64,000 nt of DNA, from positions 14,744,925 through 14,808,924 of the forward strand of contig CM033123.1 of assembly GCA_019321725.1 (NCBI GenBank). Direction: 5' to 3'. Shown one piece after another: positions 13,326-24,165 of the stretch; within the stretch, counting starts at the first letter, position 1, and each line of letters starts with the position of its first letter. The position numbers and the translations under genes were made by a program. Below the pieces are notes generated by a model. The model was not told where the DNA came from, did not search any database, and saw only the letters and a list, made by a program, of their open reading frames with translations. Origin of the DNA: Paulownia fortunei. Taxonomy: Eukaryota; Streptophyta; Magnoliopsida; Lamiales; Paulowniaceae.

Positions 13326-14505
13326 TTAAACGACTTTTGTCTAAAAGGTATTGAAAAACTAAAAAAAAATGATAATTTTTAGAATTTAATAAAAACTTCA
13401 TTTTCCCCCATATTTCATATAGATCAGAAGTAACTAGAAATTCCTAAGATTAGTATTATACAAGACCCATGCCTTTGTTGCGTCAATTCTTAAACAATCT
13501 CTAGATATATTTGAATTTATCACCTGGACGTTTATGCCTAGTCAACATGCATGACGAATAATCCACAACTTTCATATAAGAATAATTTTGTATAAAAAAA
13601 TAAAATCAAGCAAAACAACCTCTGCGCTTTGTATAGTAACAATGCAAGGGGAGAATTGGGTAGCAAAAGATGTGTGGGGATATCTAGGGATCCTTACTCG
13701 ACGTCGAGAAGATTGATGAGTTTGAGCTTGATTACTAGACGTTGCTCAACTGATGGATTTGTCCTCCCACGTCCTACCATTTCATCTTTTTTCAAATGAT
13801 GATCAAAAAATTGAAATAGATGGTATATGTGAGAAGGCGTGGAAGAGATGAGAGAATAAAAAAATATTAGAATAAAGATGAGTGGAGAATGAGATGAAGA
13901 CCTTATTTATTTATGAACTTCTTGAAATTAATTATACCACTAATAAATATAAATTAAAAAGAAGAAATAGTTTTGTGAAAATCTAAGAGGGGTAGTGTTT
14001 TTCTTCCTTTAAAAATAGTACTAATAGAACAAAATTGCAGAACTGGTTTGTAACTAAGGGGGTTAGCAAAATACATCCTCTTCAATTTAAAACTCAAATT
14101 TGTCCTGAAACTTTTAAAAAGTTGCGGATTGAGTCCAAAATTAGCCAAAATTCCCCAATTTTTAAGTGTCGTGCTTCATCAAAATGCTAGGTTTTGAACA
14201 AGAGTTGGTTGACCATGATGAGAAAGATTGAGGTTTCAAATAGAATTTAATTATACTTTAGTGGTATTATAGTGTTTTCTCATATAATCCAAGTTAAAAT
14301 TATATGATCCGTAGTGTATCAAAACCTTTTTGTAAGATAAAACAAAGAGTGCTTAAATCACATCACAATAATTAATACCAAGTTTGAGTCATCATAACTA
14401 CTTTTGACTGATTATGATTATGCAGTAAGCTATTGAATTATGGTAGTTGTGTCGCATCCAAATTTTATAATTTGGAGAAAAATAAGGGTTTTAAATATAT
14501 TTTTT
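12506..14505 (+). repeat. 2-kb repeat family, full forward unit (about 2.00 kb)
   Basis: Tandem to the preceding unit with the same block order, beginning TGCGCATATAAGTGAGATTG. The unit's microsatellite has expanded into TC, GT and GA tracts (13248-13325). The frames at 12992-13282 and 13185-13382 are repeat-derived and cross this low-complexity tract. Confidence 0.8.
13248..13325. repeat. Compound (TC)n-(GT)n-(GA)n microsatellite
   Basis: Runs of CTCTCT, GTGTGTG and a long GAGAGA tract with one interruption. It occupies the same relative position as the CA/TA tract in sibling units, so the locus is a repeatedly expanding slot within the 2-kb repeat. Confidence 0.9.
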
Positions 14506-15215
14506 TACTTATATAAATGAGATTGAGCTTAATTTTTTCTCTCTCGAAAACATTACGTTCATACGAATTAGGACTGGGGCTTGCCTGCTTGTAAAGTTAC
14601 AATTTTAGTATGATAAGTTAGGAGGGTGTGACATTGTTAATCTAGTAGACTGATATTTTTGGTCCGGATATGCAGAACATGTACAAATTCCCATCCAAAT
14701 TTGAAAAATTCCCAAATTGAGATGGTTAATACTGGTCACGTGATTTTTTCAAGTCAAACTAGTCTTCAAATTACAAAAAAAGTAAAAATTAGTGTATCTG
14801 AATTACTAGTGGCAATTTTAAATTTACAAGACTAAAATGGGGATTTGTCGTCAAACAAATGCATCCTTATCCCGAAAAACACCATTTTCATAAGAGCTCC
14901 TTTTGAGTATGTAAAAGAATTTGTGAGCAAACAAACAAAATATATTCAATCAAATTCATTATCCAAATATTCAAAAAAAAATTGTGCACATGCAAACAGA
15001 ATAAATAAAATCAAATTCACTATCCAAGTATCAAAAAAATTGTGCACATACAAACAAAATATAGGGAAGCAAAAACGTCATTCTTTTAGTGTAAAGAATA
15101 AAAAATTACCTCCAAATATTTCAAAAAGCAATATATATATATATATTTATATACATAAACTGATCCTCCATTGCACACATAAGCACACAAATGAGAAGAA
15201 AGAGGGAAAACTTCG
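14506..15215 (+). repeat. 2-kb repeat family, truncated forward copy
   Basis: Carries the unit head through the AACAAAATA-rich block and the CATAAGCACACAAATGAGAAG block, then stops before the microsatellite. Downstream sequence (AACTTCGCATGGTAAAG) is not part of the family. The frame 14845-15258 overlaps it and is repeat-derived. Confidence 0.7.
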
Positions 15216-16189
15216 CATGGTAAAGATATTCATGTTTTTATTTTCATCTTTTGTTTAAACCTTCCATATAATTAATGCGTCGAAGGAAGTACAATTTATA
15301 AATTTATTATGAAAAAATCTCATGTGTTAGTTTATCTTATAATTTTACTACAAATGAATAAAAGCAAATTGCATATACTTTCAAAATTATTATGTATTAA
15401 TTGAACTATCTTTTTTAGTTAAAAAAATTGATTTTCTTGTCTTGTGTTTGGTAAAAAGAATTATGTATAAATTGTTGGGTCTAGGATTATGTCTAAGTGG
15501 TTTATAGGATTTTGGAATCTAAATATTTTCCTCTACTCAATAGTTTTCTTCTGTTAATTGGTTTCTTTATCTAGCCAGTAGAATTTTGTTATTCCCTAAT
15601 TAACCCTTATTTATTAATATGGAATAATACTTAAGTAAGGGCATAAATGTATTTTCACAATAGGAACAAACATAAAGTTCAAACTTTTATATATATGTAT
15701 AGATGTAGATTGGCCAGGATATTTTGCTCCTCTAATGAGCTACAGGTGTCCATTGTAGGGTAGCCAAACTCGATTTAAGCAACGTAAGGTTTTTGCTGAG
15801 GAACTAAGACAATAGAACTTTGCGTTGAGAGATTGCTAATGTGCAACGTTTCTTGGTGTGAAATCTTTGGACTTTTTTTCATTATTTATAGTAAATTTTA
15901 TAAGAAAAATTTAAGAATGTAGCATAGAAAGGCAGGTCTGTGGAAGTTTATAGTAACATGTGTATATAGCCCACACCTTCAAAATACATCGACCATATCT
16001 ACACCTTTTAAATATTTATTCTCAATAATATGCACTCCATTTCAGAAAAAAAAAATATTTATTTCATATTCAAAAATAAATAAAAAAAAAAATATTTTTC
16101 TCAAAATGAACTTAATTGACCAAAACTTAGGTTTTCAAACTTTTCAAGTTCATACTTCTTTAATTTAGTATCACATGTATAATTTTTTT
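15216..16189. other. Unassigned AT-rich spacer
   Basis: No domain-bearing frame is visible. A stretch starting TGTTGGGTCTAGGATTATG at about 15474, with TATA-like and T-rich sequence downstream, has the flavour of an LTR fragment, but I found no partner, primer site or second end. The left breakpoint of the NLR segmental duplication lies at about 16190. Confidence 0.35.
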
Positions 16190-17019
16190 AAAAACATAAC
16201 CAGCCTAAAATTCTCATATCACCATAACACATCACCTGATACATACAATATCATTATAATTCTCACTTAAAAAAACAAAAAATAAATTGAAAAAAGAAGA
16301 CAAAAAGAAAACTAAAATAAAAAAGTAAACATAATGGTGTGATGGCGTGGAATTAGTCCCCTCCTTTTCCTTTTTCACAACCAAAAAAAAATATAAAAAA
16401 AAAATCGAAAGCTTGTCTTACTACAAATTTGCACACACCTATGATTATATTCTTAGAATGTATGAACCCAGTCGTCCAACTCAAGCTTTCTTGTGGTGAG
16501 ACATTAAATATTTACTGCCAAAATTATTTTTGCTGATTGGTTCTTGCAAGCAACTTGTAGTGTGGTGATTGAGAAGTTTTGATTACTTGATGTGGTGATG
16601 AAAATTCATAATATTGGCAAGATTTGAATAAACCATTAACGTTCCAGTTCCATGCCTTGATTCCGTGGGATTTATAGAAGGTTTGCATCTTGTGGGAGAT
16701 TAACGCGACACAAGGCCGTGCTATCATCGCAGCAGGCAGCCGCAACAAGAAGCTCTGCGTCGAAATCAATGCCATAATAATCGTTCAAAACTTTGAAGGA
16801 AGTTCAAAACTTTTAATAAACTCAGTGCCAAGACATAGAGCTTCTAAAATCCCATAGCAAAGATACGATACATGAAAAACTATCAATAACGAGTTTACAT
16901 AAGAAAATCCTAGAAAATCTTGAAATTAAATCCTTATGACAGAATGAAACAACCAACCAAAACAAGCAGAGCACCAGTTGCAAAGAGAAATCCATCAATA
17001 AGTGTTCCCTGTCCACTTA

Positions 17020-18192
17020 CTAGTAGCAGTAGTAGGAAGCGAAACGAACTTGAAGGTAATCATTTCCAAAACTTTGTTGTTCCTCTTTTATTTGTTTGGC
17101 CGAGCCCACAAGAGATTTGTCCCAAGTATTCACCTCAATCAGCTCAAGTGTTGGAATTTCTCCAACAGCACCTGGAATCTCACGTAGTCTTCTGCAATAA
17201 CCAAGTATTAGGTGCTTGAGGCTTGGGAAGTGGCTACTTTCTGTTATCCAGTCCTGGAGATTTGTATTTATAATTTGCAGAAACTTTAGTTGAGGAAATT
17301 CTTCTTCAGTTGTTTCCCATTTGCAATCCTCATAGGAGCAGTGTCTCAGTTTCAGCACTTCAAGATTTGGCAATGAACCGATAATCGCCATATCTTGCCA
17401 GCGAAATGAGCAACCTCTCAAGGTTAACTTTTTCAACATTATAGGAAAAGCAAGCTTTTCCCACAAAGAAACTGGGTCCCTATTGTGGCTCTCTACACAG
17501 ATTTTCAATTTCTCAAGCTGATGCAGGTGGACAAGATTGTCCAGGTGATAGACTGGCCATTTTATTCCATCTCCAATATAAAAGATTCCCAATTTCTTCA
17601 GGTTTGGAATCATTTTCACAATCCTTCCAGTACATTTAAAATTTTTTACTACAGCAAGTGTTTGCAGGTTTTCTAGAGCAAAAGATCTGGGACAAGGATC
17701 AGGTAAGGGGTCTAACATCAGGAAAACAAGATGTCTTAATTGTGCCATCCTCCAAATTTCTAATGGAAAACATACGCTACTTCTTAAATTCTCATATTTC
17801 TTCAAATATGGACAAATGAATAAGGTTTGAAGATTCTGAAGTTTTAATATGGAAGCAGGAAGATCAAAGTCGCTTTTATGCATGTAGGTGAAAGCAAGGT
17901 ACCTCAAATGAATTAGCTCAAGCACTTCAGCAGGAAACTTCCTGAATGTTAGTTTCACAGCATCCAATACCCTCAGCAATCTAAAACTTTTTAAAGAACC
18001 TAACAATCTTTGACAATGCTGGAAGAAGAAAACAGTACGGATGGTAGGGCCATAAATATTTGAAAGGAGAGCCAGACTAGAACGAGGAATACTCAGGCGG
18101 CGCTGATCTTTGATGCTTTTTGGAAGAATTTTGTCAACATACTTCCCATAACATGTAGAAGAAACTTCTCTTCCTGAGCTTTTCTTATGCAC
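17020..18192 (-). CDS. NLR-A 3' reading frame: LRR domain, separated by the frameshift
   Basis: An open frame of 390 codons. The true family match starts at about GKYVDKILPKSIKDQRRLSI, just after the broken NB-ARC frame; the first 15 or so residues are out-of-frame overlap. It contains irregular leucine-rich repeats of plant-specific NLR type (LRVLD..., LRYLAF..., LQNLQTL, LRHLVF, LEKLKI, LKKLTLRGC, LEVLKLRHC, LKFLQI, LKHLILGYC, TLELIEV). It is unlikely to be translated on its own; it is the 3' half of NLR-A. Confidence 0.7.
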   Translation of the reverse strand: MHKKSSGREVSSTCYGKYVDKILPKSIKDQRRLSIPRSSLALLSNIYGPTIRTVFFFQHCQRLLGSLKSFRLLRVLDAVKLTFRKFPAEVLELIHLRYLAFTYMHKSDFDLPASILKLQNLQTLFICPYLKKYENLRSSVCFPLEIWRMAQLRHLVFLMLDPLPDPCPRSFALENLQTLAVVKNFKCTGRIVKMIPNLKKLGIFYIGDGIKWPVYHLDNLVHLHQLEKLKICVESHNRDPVSLWEKLAFPIMLKKLTLRGCSFRWQDMAIIGSLPNLEVLKLRHCSYEDCKWETTEEEFPQLKFLQIINTNLQDWITESSHFPSLKHLILGYCRRLREIPGAVGEIPTLELIEVNTWDKSLVGSAKQIKEEQQSFGNDYLQVRFASYYCY

Positions 18193-19715
18193 AAGTCTCG
18201 TAGCAGATCATGGACGCTGCAACTTTTGATTTTGCCGTTAGACTTTCTCTTGGTGACCAAAATAAGACTTCTCTTGACAAGATCCTCCAAATATTCTTCT
18301 GCCCCCTCTTCAAAGCTTTTAGATACACTTGGTTTCATAAAGCCTTCAGCTGTCCATAACTTGATGAGTTTTGAGACATGGATCTCGTAATCTTCTGGAA
18401 AACCTCCCATGTATAAGAAACAGGGCCTCAAACGATGAGGCAAGTGGGTGTAACTTAAAGATAATATCTTAGCAAATTGCTCATCATTAGCGGTGATGGC
18501 TAAATTTACATTTTCTGCAATATTCTGCCAGGAAGCTTCAGTCTGACTGACCGCGGAGAGAAGTCCTGCAATCACGACAATTGCAAGGGGCAGACCTCTA
18601 CAGCTTCTTGCAATCTCCTTTCCAATGTTTTCCAGTTCAGGAGGACAATGTCCTTGTTCAAACACTTTCTGCCGAAGCAGATTCCAACTTTGATCCACAT
18701 CCATGAAACGCATCTCATGAGGAGGGCTAGAAGAGTCAGCATAAGCAGCCACATCTGATAGCCTTGTGGTTAATATGATCCGACTACCATTATGGTCATC
18801 AGGAAATATCCTTTTCACATTATCCCAGGCCTGTGTACTCCACATATCATCCAGTACAATGAGATACTTCCTACTCTTTAAACTTTTGTACACATGTTCT
18901 GCCATTAGCTCATATCTATGTATTTCTTCATCGAACACTTCATGGAATGCTTTGATGGAATCTACAAGACTGAAAAGCATTTCTGGTATGCTATAATCTT
19001 GTGATACAGTCACCCAAGCACGAATATCAAAGTGTTGCATAGTTAGTGGATCATTATATGCATTTCTAGCGAGAGTTGTCTTACCAATGCCTCCCATACC
19101 AATGATTGGGATGACCTCGAGTTTGAATGATTCTCCACAAATCCGAGTCTTTATTGCCATCAAGTCATCATCAAATCCAACCATGGCATCTTTTTTGGTG
19201 GGCACATTCATTGATGATGAACTAGGAGGAGAAGAATCACTAGGTTGAATTGATGATGAAGTAGGGGTTGAAGAATCACTGAGTTGCAGGTCTTGGATTC
19301 TGAGACTATTCTTGATTTCCATCACCTCTTCCACAACGGATTCAATACCCTCAGTTACTTTTGTCAGCTTTTGATATTGCTTTTGAAAATTATGCTGACT
19401 TCTAAGGCCCATGTACCTGCCACTTTGATGGGGTGAAAGATTAACATTCTGGGGGCCTCCATTTGATTTCGAGCTAGGCATTTGTTCAGACAGTAGGTAC
19501 TCAATAATATCTTCAGCTTCATTTGCTGCATCCCTGATTCGACCTTCTAAATTGTTGGCTTTCTCAGGAAAATCGTCAAGAAACTCTTGCAAGAAAATCA
19601 CATGTTTATGGAGAGATTTGATTCGTCTTTTTTCATGAAGAAACATGGGATGTTGGTCGTGTTTCAGGATCTGCAATAGTGTTTGTGCAAGTGAAACAAG
19701 AGCAGCATAAGCCAT
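18093..19715 (-). CDS. NLR-A 5' reading frame: truncated CC-NB-ARC protein (540 aa)
   Basis: This is the product predicted if the frameshift is real. It keeps the whole CC and NB-ARC region including the VHD motif, then adds 17 out-of-frame residues (SMLTKFFQKASKISAA after HVMG) before a stop. All nucleotide-binding motifs look intact. Truncated CC-NB proteins can be signalling-competent in some plants, but nothing here shows expression. The start is chosen at MAYAALVSLAQ, the usual N terminus for this family. Confidence 0.75.
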   Translation of the reverse strand: MAYAALVSLAQTLLQILKHDQHPMFLHEKRRIKSLHKHVIFLQEFLDDFPEKANNLEGRIRDAANEAEDIIEYLLSEQMPSSKSNGGPQNVNLSPHQSGRYMGLRSQHNFQKQYQKLTKVTEGIESVVEEVMEIKNSLRIQDLQLSDSSTPTSSSIQPSDSSPPSSSSMNVPTKKDAMVGFDDDLMAIKTRICGESFKLEVIPIIGMGGIGKTTLARNAYNDPLTMQHFDIRAWVTVSQDYSIPEMLFSLVDSIKAFHEVFDEEIHRYELMAEHVYKSLKSRKYLIVLDDMWSTQAWDNVKRIFPDDHNGSRIILTTRLSDVAAYADSSSPPHEMRFMDVDQSWNLLRQKVFEQGHCPPELENIGKEIARSCRGLPLAIVVIAGLLSAVSQTEASWQNIAENVNLAITANDEQFAKILSLSYTHLPHRLRPCFLYMGGFPEDYEIHVSKLIKLWTAEGFMKPSVSKSFEEGAEEYLEDLVKRSLILVTKRKSNGKIKSCSVHDLLRDLCIRKAQEEKFLLHVMGSMLTKFFQKASKISAA

Positions 19716-21544
19716 GTTTGGTAGGAGCTAACTTTTTCAAAAACTTTCGATCAAATGAAGAAAGTAACTTTGGTTAATAGCAACAGGGCCAGACTCTTGA
19801 GATAGATAGATGAACAGAAAATTTGAAGAACTTGTGATAGAAAGAGAGAGAAGAACTGATTGATTATTTTTCAGACAACACAAATACAGTCTGTCAGAAA
19901 ACGAACAATATTCTTTAATAACAATGCAATTGTCCACCGCAGATTCTTCACGGGTTCAAGAAGTAGCATGTGCACTAGTGTTAATTACAATGCATTTAAT
20001 TATACTTATTGTTTATTGCAATCGTATTTTGATTGTTAATTTTAAAACAATTTGTTTTAACAAAGTTCCCTTACTCCAAATAAATGTCCTTCTATCATTA
20101 ATGATGTATTTGCATGAAATATGATTAATAAAACATATGATCTCGTTATAATTATGCATGATTTATAATTTAAATTACTAAACTTTTATAATATTCCAAT
20201 ACAATGAATAAAAAAGCTAATCAATCAACACAAACTGTTGAAAGTATTTAAAGAAATAAAATTATTAAATCTTCAAAACATAAATAATAACTTAACTAAA
20301 TAAATTCTAATTCTCCAAAATTATAATTATTAAAATTCCTTGTTGTATTAGCCGTTTTTTATTTTTTTACTTTGATGGGCATAGGATTCTTTGTGTTTTT
20401 CTTTTTGAATTTAAAAAAATATTTGAAGTTTTTTCTTTTTGTTTCATTAACGATGCCATTTTTCTTCAATACTGACAATAAATATTAAGTCATATACCAA
20501 ATAGCATGTATTTTTTTTAATTTTTATTCTATTGTTCAAATTTTAAGTTACTTTTAAAAGTTGAAACAACAAAGGAAAATAAATTGTGCACACTCTTGGA
20601 TATTTTACAAAAATGTATGTCATGAGAAACAAATAGCTATATATATTTTTGAATTAATTTTCATAACTCCAAAGGAATTAATATGAACTGATTAGTTTGA
20701 TATTTATGAATATAATTTTAGAATTCAGGGAATTTATGTCTAGATGAATTGGGGAGATTTCTTAAAAAATAAAACATTTTGGATTTTAATCTATATGCTC
20801 AATAAAAAAAAAAATTATCAACTCAAAAAGAAAAATAAAACGATCATAAAAAGCTTGTTCTTAACATAGATAAATATATTATATATTTTTTTGCTTACTT
20901 ATGTATACTACTCTTAAATCATCTTATATAGAATCGTTTTAGTTATGACTTCAAAATAATCAGTGTTGAGTGTAAAATCATGAAATTTAATTGATGATCT
21001 ATTTGGTTTAGATTATTTCTTTTGAAAAGATTATTTGTATACAAAAATAATTTGTAAAGTAACCAATTAAGATTAATCATATCTATGAAACAACCATTAA
21101 CTATTACTTCAAAAAATTATTTTTCAGGTATGATCAATTTGAAAATATAAAAAAATAAAATAAAAATTATTTTCATTTATTTGCACTTAAGTAAAAATTC
21201 AAATATATATTTTCTCCTAGTGTAGTTTAATATTTTTTTAGATGACCAAGTGTTAAAATTATTTTTCTTAGTCGTTTGTTTTTAGCTTCGCTAAATAATA
21301 GTTTAATATGTTTTTTAGATGACCAAGTGTTAAAATTATTTTTCTTAGTCGTTTGTTTTTAGCTTCACTAAATAATTCATTTGCAACGCGTCATTCATTT
21401 CAAGAGAGAAAGAGAAAAGAGAAAAGACCATTTTTTTAGTTGAAGTTATTTTGAACATTTTATACTAGGTTTTAACTTTCCTTATATTTCAACCTAAATT
21501 AAAGTTAGATAGATAAATACCTTTATCTTTATCTTGACCTAAGG
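19716..21544. other. NLR-A upstream flank (duplicated, non-coding)
   Basis: AT-rich sequence upstream of the minus-strand NLR, matched block by block in copy B (39663-41440). It should hold the promoter and 5' UTR, but I cannot place a TATA box or transcription start with confidence. Frames in it are shadows. Confidence 0.5.
21224..21375. repeat. 76-bp tandem duplication specific to copy A
   Basis: Two copies of a unit starting AGTTTAATAT and ending TTAGCTTC(G/A)CTAAATAAT, at 21224-21299 and 21300-21375. Copy B has a single copy at about 41210-41288, so the duplication arose after the segmental duplication, or one copy was lost in B. Confidence 0.85.
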
Positions 21545-21968
21545 TGCTATTTGATCGTATATAGGTTATAAGCGCATCTAAATTTACCTTGAGGTCGAAT
21601 CAGAGGAAAGAACAGCATCTCCCAAATTAATCGGGCGCAAGCCTGAAATCTGAATTATAAAAAAAAAAGGGATAAAAGTGGCCGACGCTTGAAGTGGCGT
21701 GGTAAAACGTTTGAGTTCGAATCCTCTAATATCATTTTGACCCCCTATGGGTGTGTACGCTGGTGAGTGGGCTCTCGGATCCAATCTTTGGGCTCATGTA
21801 GAGTATGCAACTGTACTCTGTCAAAAATTAACATATTGAATGTTCACTCTAACTGTATGTATAAACTGTTGGTACGCCATTATTTACTAGGTAATTAAAT
21901 CATGGGAAGGTTGATCATTCTGTAATTAGTAAATTCAAACATGTACACTTGAAATATATAAAAAAAAA
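21545..21968 (+). mobile_element. SINE-like insertion(s) specific to copy A
   Basis: Absent from the matching site in copy B (between AAATACC and GATGAAA(A/G)CGATGGTGGGCC). It contains GAGTTCGAATCCTC (about 21711-21724), a near-perfect RNA polymerase III B-box, preceded by TGGCGTGGTAAAACG as a weak A-box candidate. An earlier segment ends in an A-run (about 21660-21668) and holds GGTCGAATC, so two tRNA-derived pieces may be joined. Target-site duplications were not resolved. Confidence 0.45.
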
Positions 21969-22533
21969 ATGGGATGAAAGCGATGGTGGGCCAACAAGCT
22001 TTTCGTTCTATCAAAATTAATTCACTGTATATAGCTTTAGAAGGTATATTAACATTTATTGGGTTAATGATGAAAGGATTTAAATATTACAATAAGGATT
22101 AAGAATTTAAATTTTCCTCAATAAAGACCATTGTTGCTTTCTTTTTCATGGGCATATTAAATTTCTATTATGTTCACTACTTTGCAGTTAAACCTGCCAC
22201 TTTTAGTAGGTAAATTGCAAAGAGAAAGACAAAGGAGTAGGTGGCCATGTCAGAGATAATTGTTTGGAATAGAGTATGGATATTGTCGTGTTTTTTTAAT
22301 GAGCTAGTGATGTGGTGGGAAATAATTTTAAATTTTGGAAGAATATTTAATTCGTCTCGAATTGATCGAATGTTGGGTTATAATTGTACTCTTAAGTGTT
22401 TTTATCTTGTTCTTACTTGATGAGTCTCATCAAATTGTAGTTGAAGGGAACGTATGTCTAAGAAATTATGATATTCATTACAAATACAAGTTATAATAAT
22501 TAAAAATACAAGTTATAATTATGATATTCTATG

Positions 22534-23665
22534 TGTTAGGAGTTAGTCTATCTTCTAATTCTAAAAATTCACTGAAAACAAATAAAACTACAAAAGAAAA
22601 TTAATGCAAGACAAATCAAATTTATATAAGTTTTCCATAATGTGAGATTATAAATATAAGAGAATTCTTACGCATTCTCAACTCCAAATATGTGATTTCT
22701 CCTGTCAATATTTAATATAATAATAATAATAATATCAATTATAAATGATAAACCCCAATCTCCTATTTAAATAACGATTCTATTAGGAAATAAGTTCAAA
22801 AAATTCGTCTAAACTGCGTTGTACCTCCTAGGTCAAAAATTCCATTTAAGTATGTGTTGCAGCACCTAAGTGCTGCACTTACTGTTCTGGTTCATAATGC
22901 AGCGCCTTTGGAGCCCATGGGCCGCGCGCCTAAGCACCGTCCCCTTAGTTTTTGTATTAGCCTTTCTCTCTTTTTTTTATTTGCTTTGTTCGTCTTCTTT
23001 TGTATTTAATTTCTTCTGCATTTCAACAATCTCGTACTTGGAGACAAATCAATCATCACGTCTCCAACTGCAACAACAATGACTTCTCATACCTCAATAA
23101 GAAGTCCAACTAAAATCGCACATAATTTTAGTTTCTCGATCGAAATAGTCTTTTTTGACATATCTATTAAATTAAGATTGGCAAGAATCTTCTAAAGCAT
23201 CAACATTCCATCCTCCAAAGTCAATCTAATGAAGTGATAACTCACCTGTACATGCTTCGTCCTTATATGATATACAAGATTTTTTGCAAAGTGAATAGCG
23301 CTTTCAAAGTACAACACACTCTTTGCATATTTTTAGCTCAATTCTTTCAAGAATGGCTGCAATCAAACCATCCCCCTACTTGCTTCAGTCACAATTACAC
23401 ACTTTGCACCAGTAGTATAAAGACCTATCTTTTGCAACTTTAAAATCCAACTAGCCGACATGCCTCTCAAAATGTAAAACTAGTAGAAGTACTGCCGTCA
23501 ATATCTCCAGCCATGTCAGCATCAACATAATCTTGTAGCCTAAGTATGGTTTCTTGAAACAGAGTTAAAATCCACGGTACCTCTTAGAATCCACTTAAGT
23601 GCCTCTCAATATTGCTTGCTTGAATTGCTCATGTACTTACTCACAACCCCACTGCATGTGCAATG
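22534..23665 (-). mobile_element. Truncated Ty1/Copia element, copy A: 3' LTR plus RNase H remnant
   Basis: The LTR is about 22534-23078 (TGTTAGGAGTTAG ... CAACAACA on the plus strand). Internal sequence on the minus strand encodes the decayed end of Copia pol: a VGLLSKYMSNSSKQHWEALK-like stretch, ILRYLRGT, DYVDADMAGDIDGSTSTS and SWI-KLQKIGLY, typical of the reverse-transcriptase/RNase H junction. Frameshifts and a stop break it. The 5' LTR is missing. The same truncated element in copy B extends further upstream into RT. Confidence 0.75.
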
Positions 23666-24000
23666 TATTAATTAAATATATTAATTAAATATAATTCGAC
23701 TCTTGAATAAATTACCTAGATAAGAAATAAGTTTCTTTGAATTAATGTCTGACCCTTAAGTTCACCCTTAATTTATAATCTTAGAAAAATAGTTTCTAGT
23801 TTTTGTAAATCATTCAAAGTTTAAGAATATTTTTTTAATTAAACATTTTCTTAATCGCAGCTTCATATAGTTGACTAAACTATGATGAAAAGAAATAGTA
23901 AAATATATAGGTGGAACAATTATTGCCCAAAGACATGATTACCAAAATACATGCTATTAAAGTTAAATCTTGGTTTGTTTCCACTCTCTACCAAACGTCT
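23666..24000. other. Remnant of Copia/LTR sequence and former GDSL upstream flank
   Basis: 23680-23770 matches LTR-like sequence at about 44190-44280 in copy B, implying roughly 1 kb was lost between them. 23830-24000 matches 45285-45447, the sequence immediately upstream of the GDSL gene (GGTGGAACAATTATTGCCCA is shared). In copy A the gene that should follow is absent. Confidence 0.7.
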
Positions 24001-24165
24001 CATTTGTATAATTGATATGTTTAAAAAACTATTTTGATTATTGAGGAATCATGATTACCAAAATACATACTATTAAAGTTAAATCTTGGTTTGTTTCCAC
24101 TCTCTACCAAACGTCTCATTTGTATAATTGATATGTTTAAAAAACTATTTTGATTTTTGAGGAAT
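23934..24165. repeat. 116-bp tandem duplication spanning the GDSL deletion junction
   Basis: Two copies, 23934-24049 and 24050-24165, each starting CATGATTACCAAAATACAT and ending TGAGGAAT, with about two mismatches. Each contains the junction CCAAACGTCT|CATTTGTATAATTG, where pre-GDSL sequence (ending at 45447 in copy B) meets post-GDSL sequence (from about 56391). The duplication therefore followed the deletion. Confidence 0.9.

Larger units (their letters stand above)
17020..19715 (-). pseudogene. NLR-A: CC-NB-ARC-LRR resistance gene (R1/late-blight homolog type) with a frameshift
   Basis: NLRs are intracellular receptors that detect pathogen effectors and trigger immunity. This single-exon gene would encode about 898 residues. 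The N part (540 aa, ATG at 19713-19715) has an Rx-type coiled coil with EDIIE near residue 68, a Ser/Thr-rich linker (147-168), P-loop GMGGIGKTT (206-214), kinase-2 LIVLDDMW (285-292), RNBS-B SRIILTTR (311-318), GLPL (374-377), RNBS-D CFLYMGGFPED (432-442) and a VHD form of the MHD motif (501-503). The LRR part follows in another frame down to a TAG at 17020. The frame breaks near codon 524 (18139-18143), where paralog B has CAACAAACC and this copy CAACATAC, one base shorter. The downstream frame is otherwise open, so the lesion is recent or a sequence error. As read, it encodes a CC-NB-ARC protein lacking LRRs. Confidence 0.9.

Noticed and set aside
15474..15900. Possible LTR starting TGTTGGGTCTAGG
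   Set aside because: No second LTR, primer site, matching end or target duplication found; recorded only as unassigned spacer.
17002..17219. Plus-strand frames opposite the NLR-A C terminus (also 36867-37166 in copy B)
   Set aside because: Antisense shadows of the LRR coding region, shared only because the two genes are paralogs.
18093..18192. Overlap of the two NLR-A frames as programmed ribosomal frameshifting
   Set aside because: The paralog is continuous at this point, no slippery heptamer with a stable downstream structure is apparent, and programmed frameshifting is not known for this family. A simple deletion explains it.
21680..21740. tRNA gene candidate based on GTTCGAATCC
   Set aside because: The B-box alone matches; no acceptor stem or anticodon arm can be folded around it, so a tRNA-derived SINE is the better explanation.
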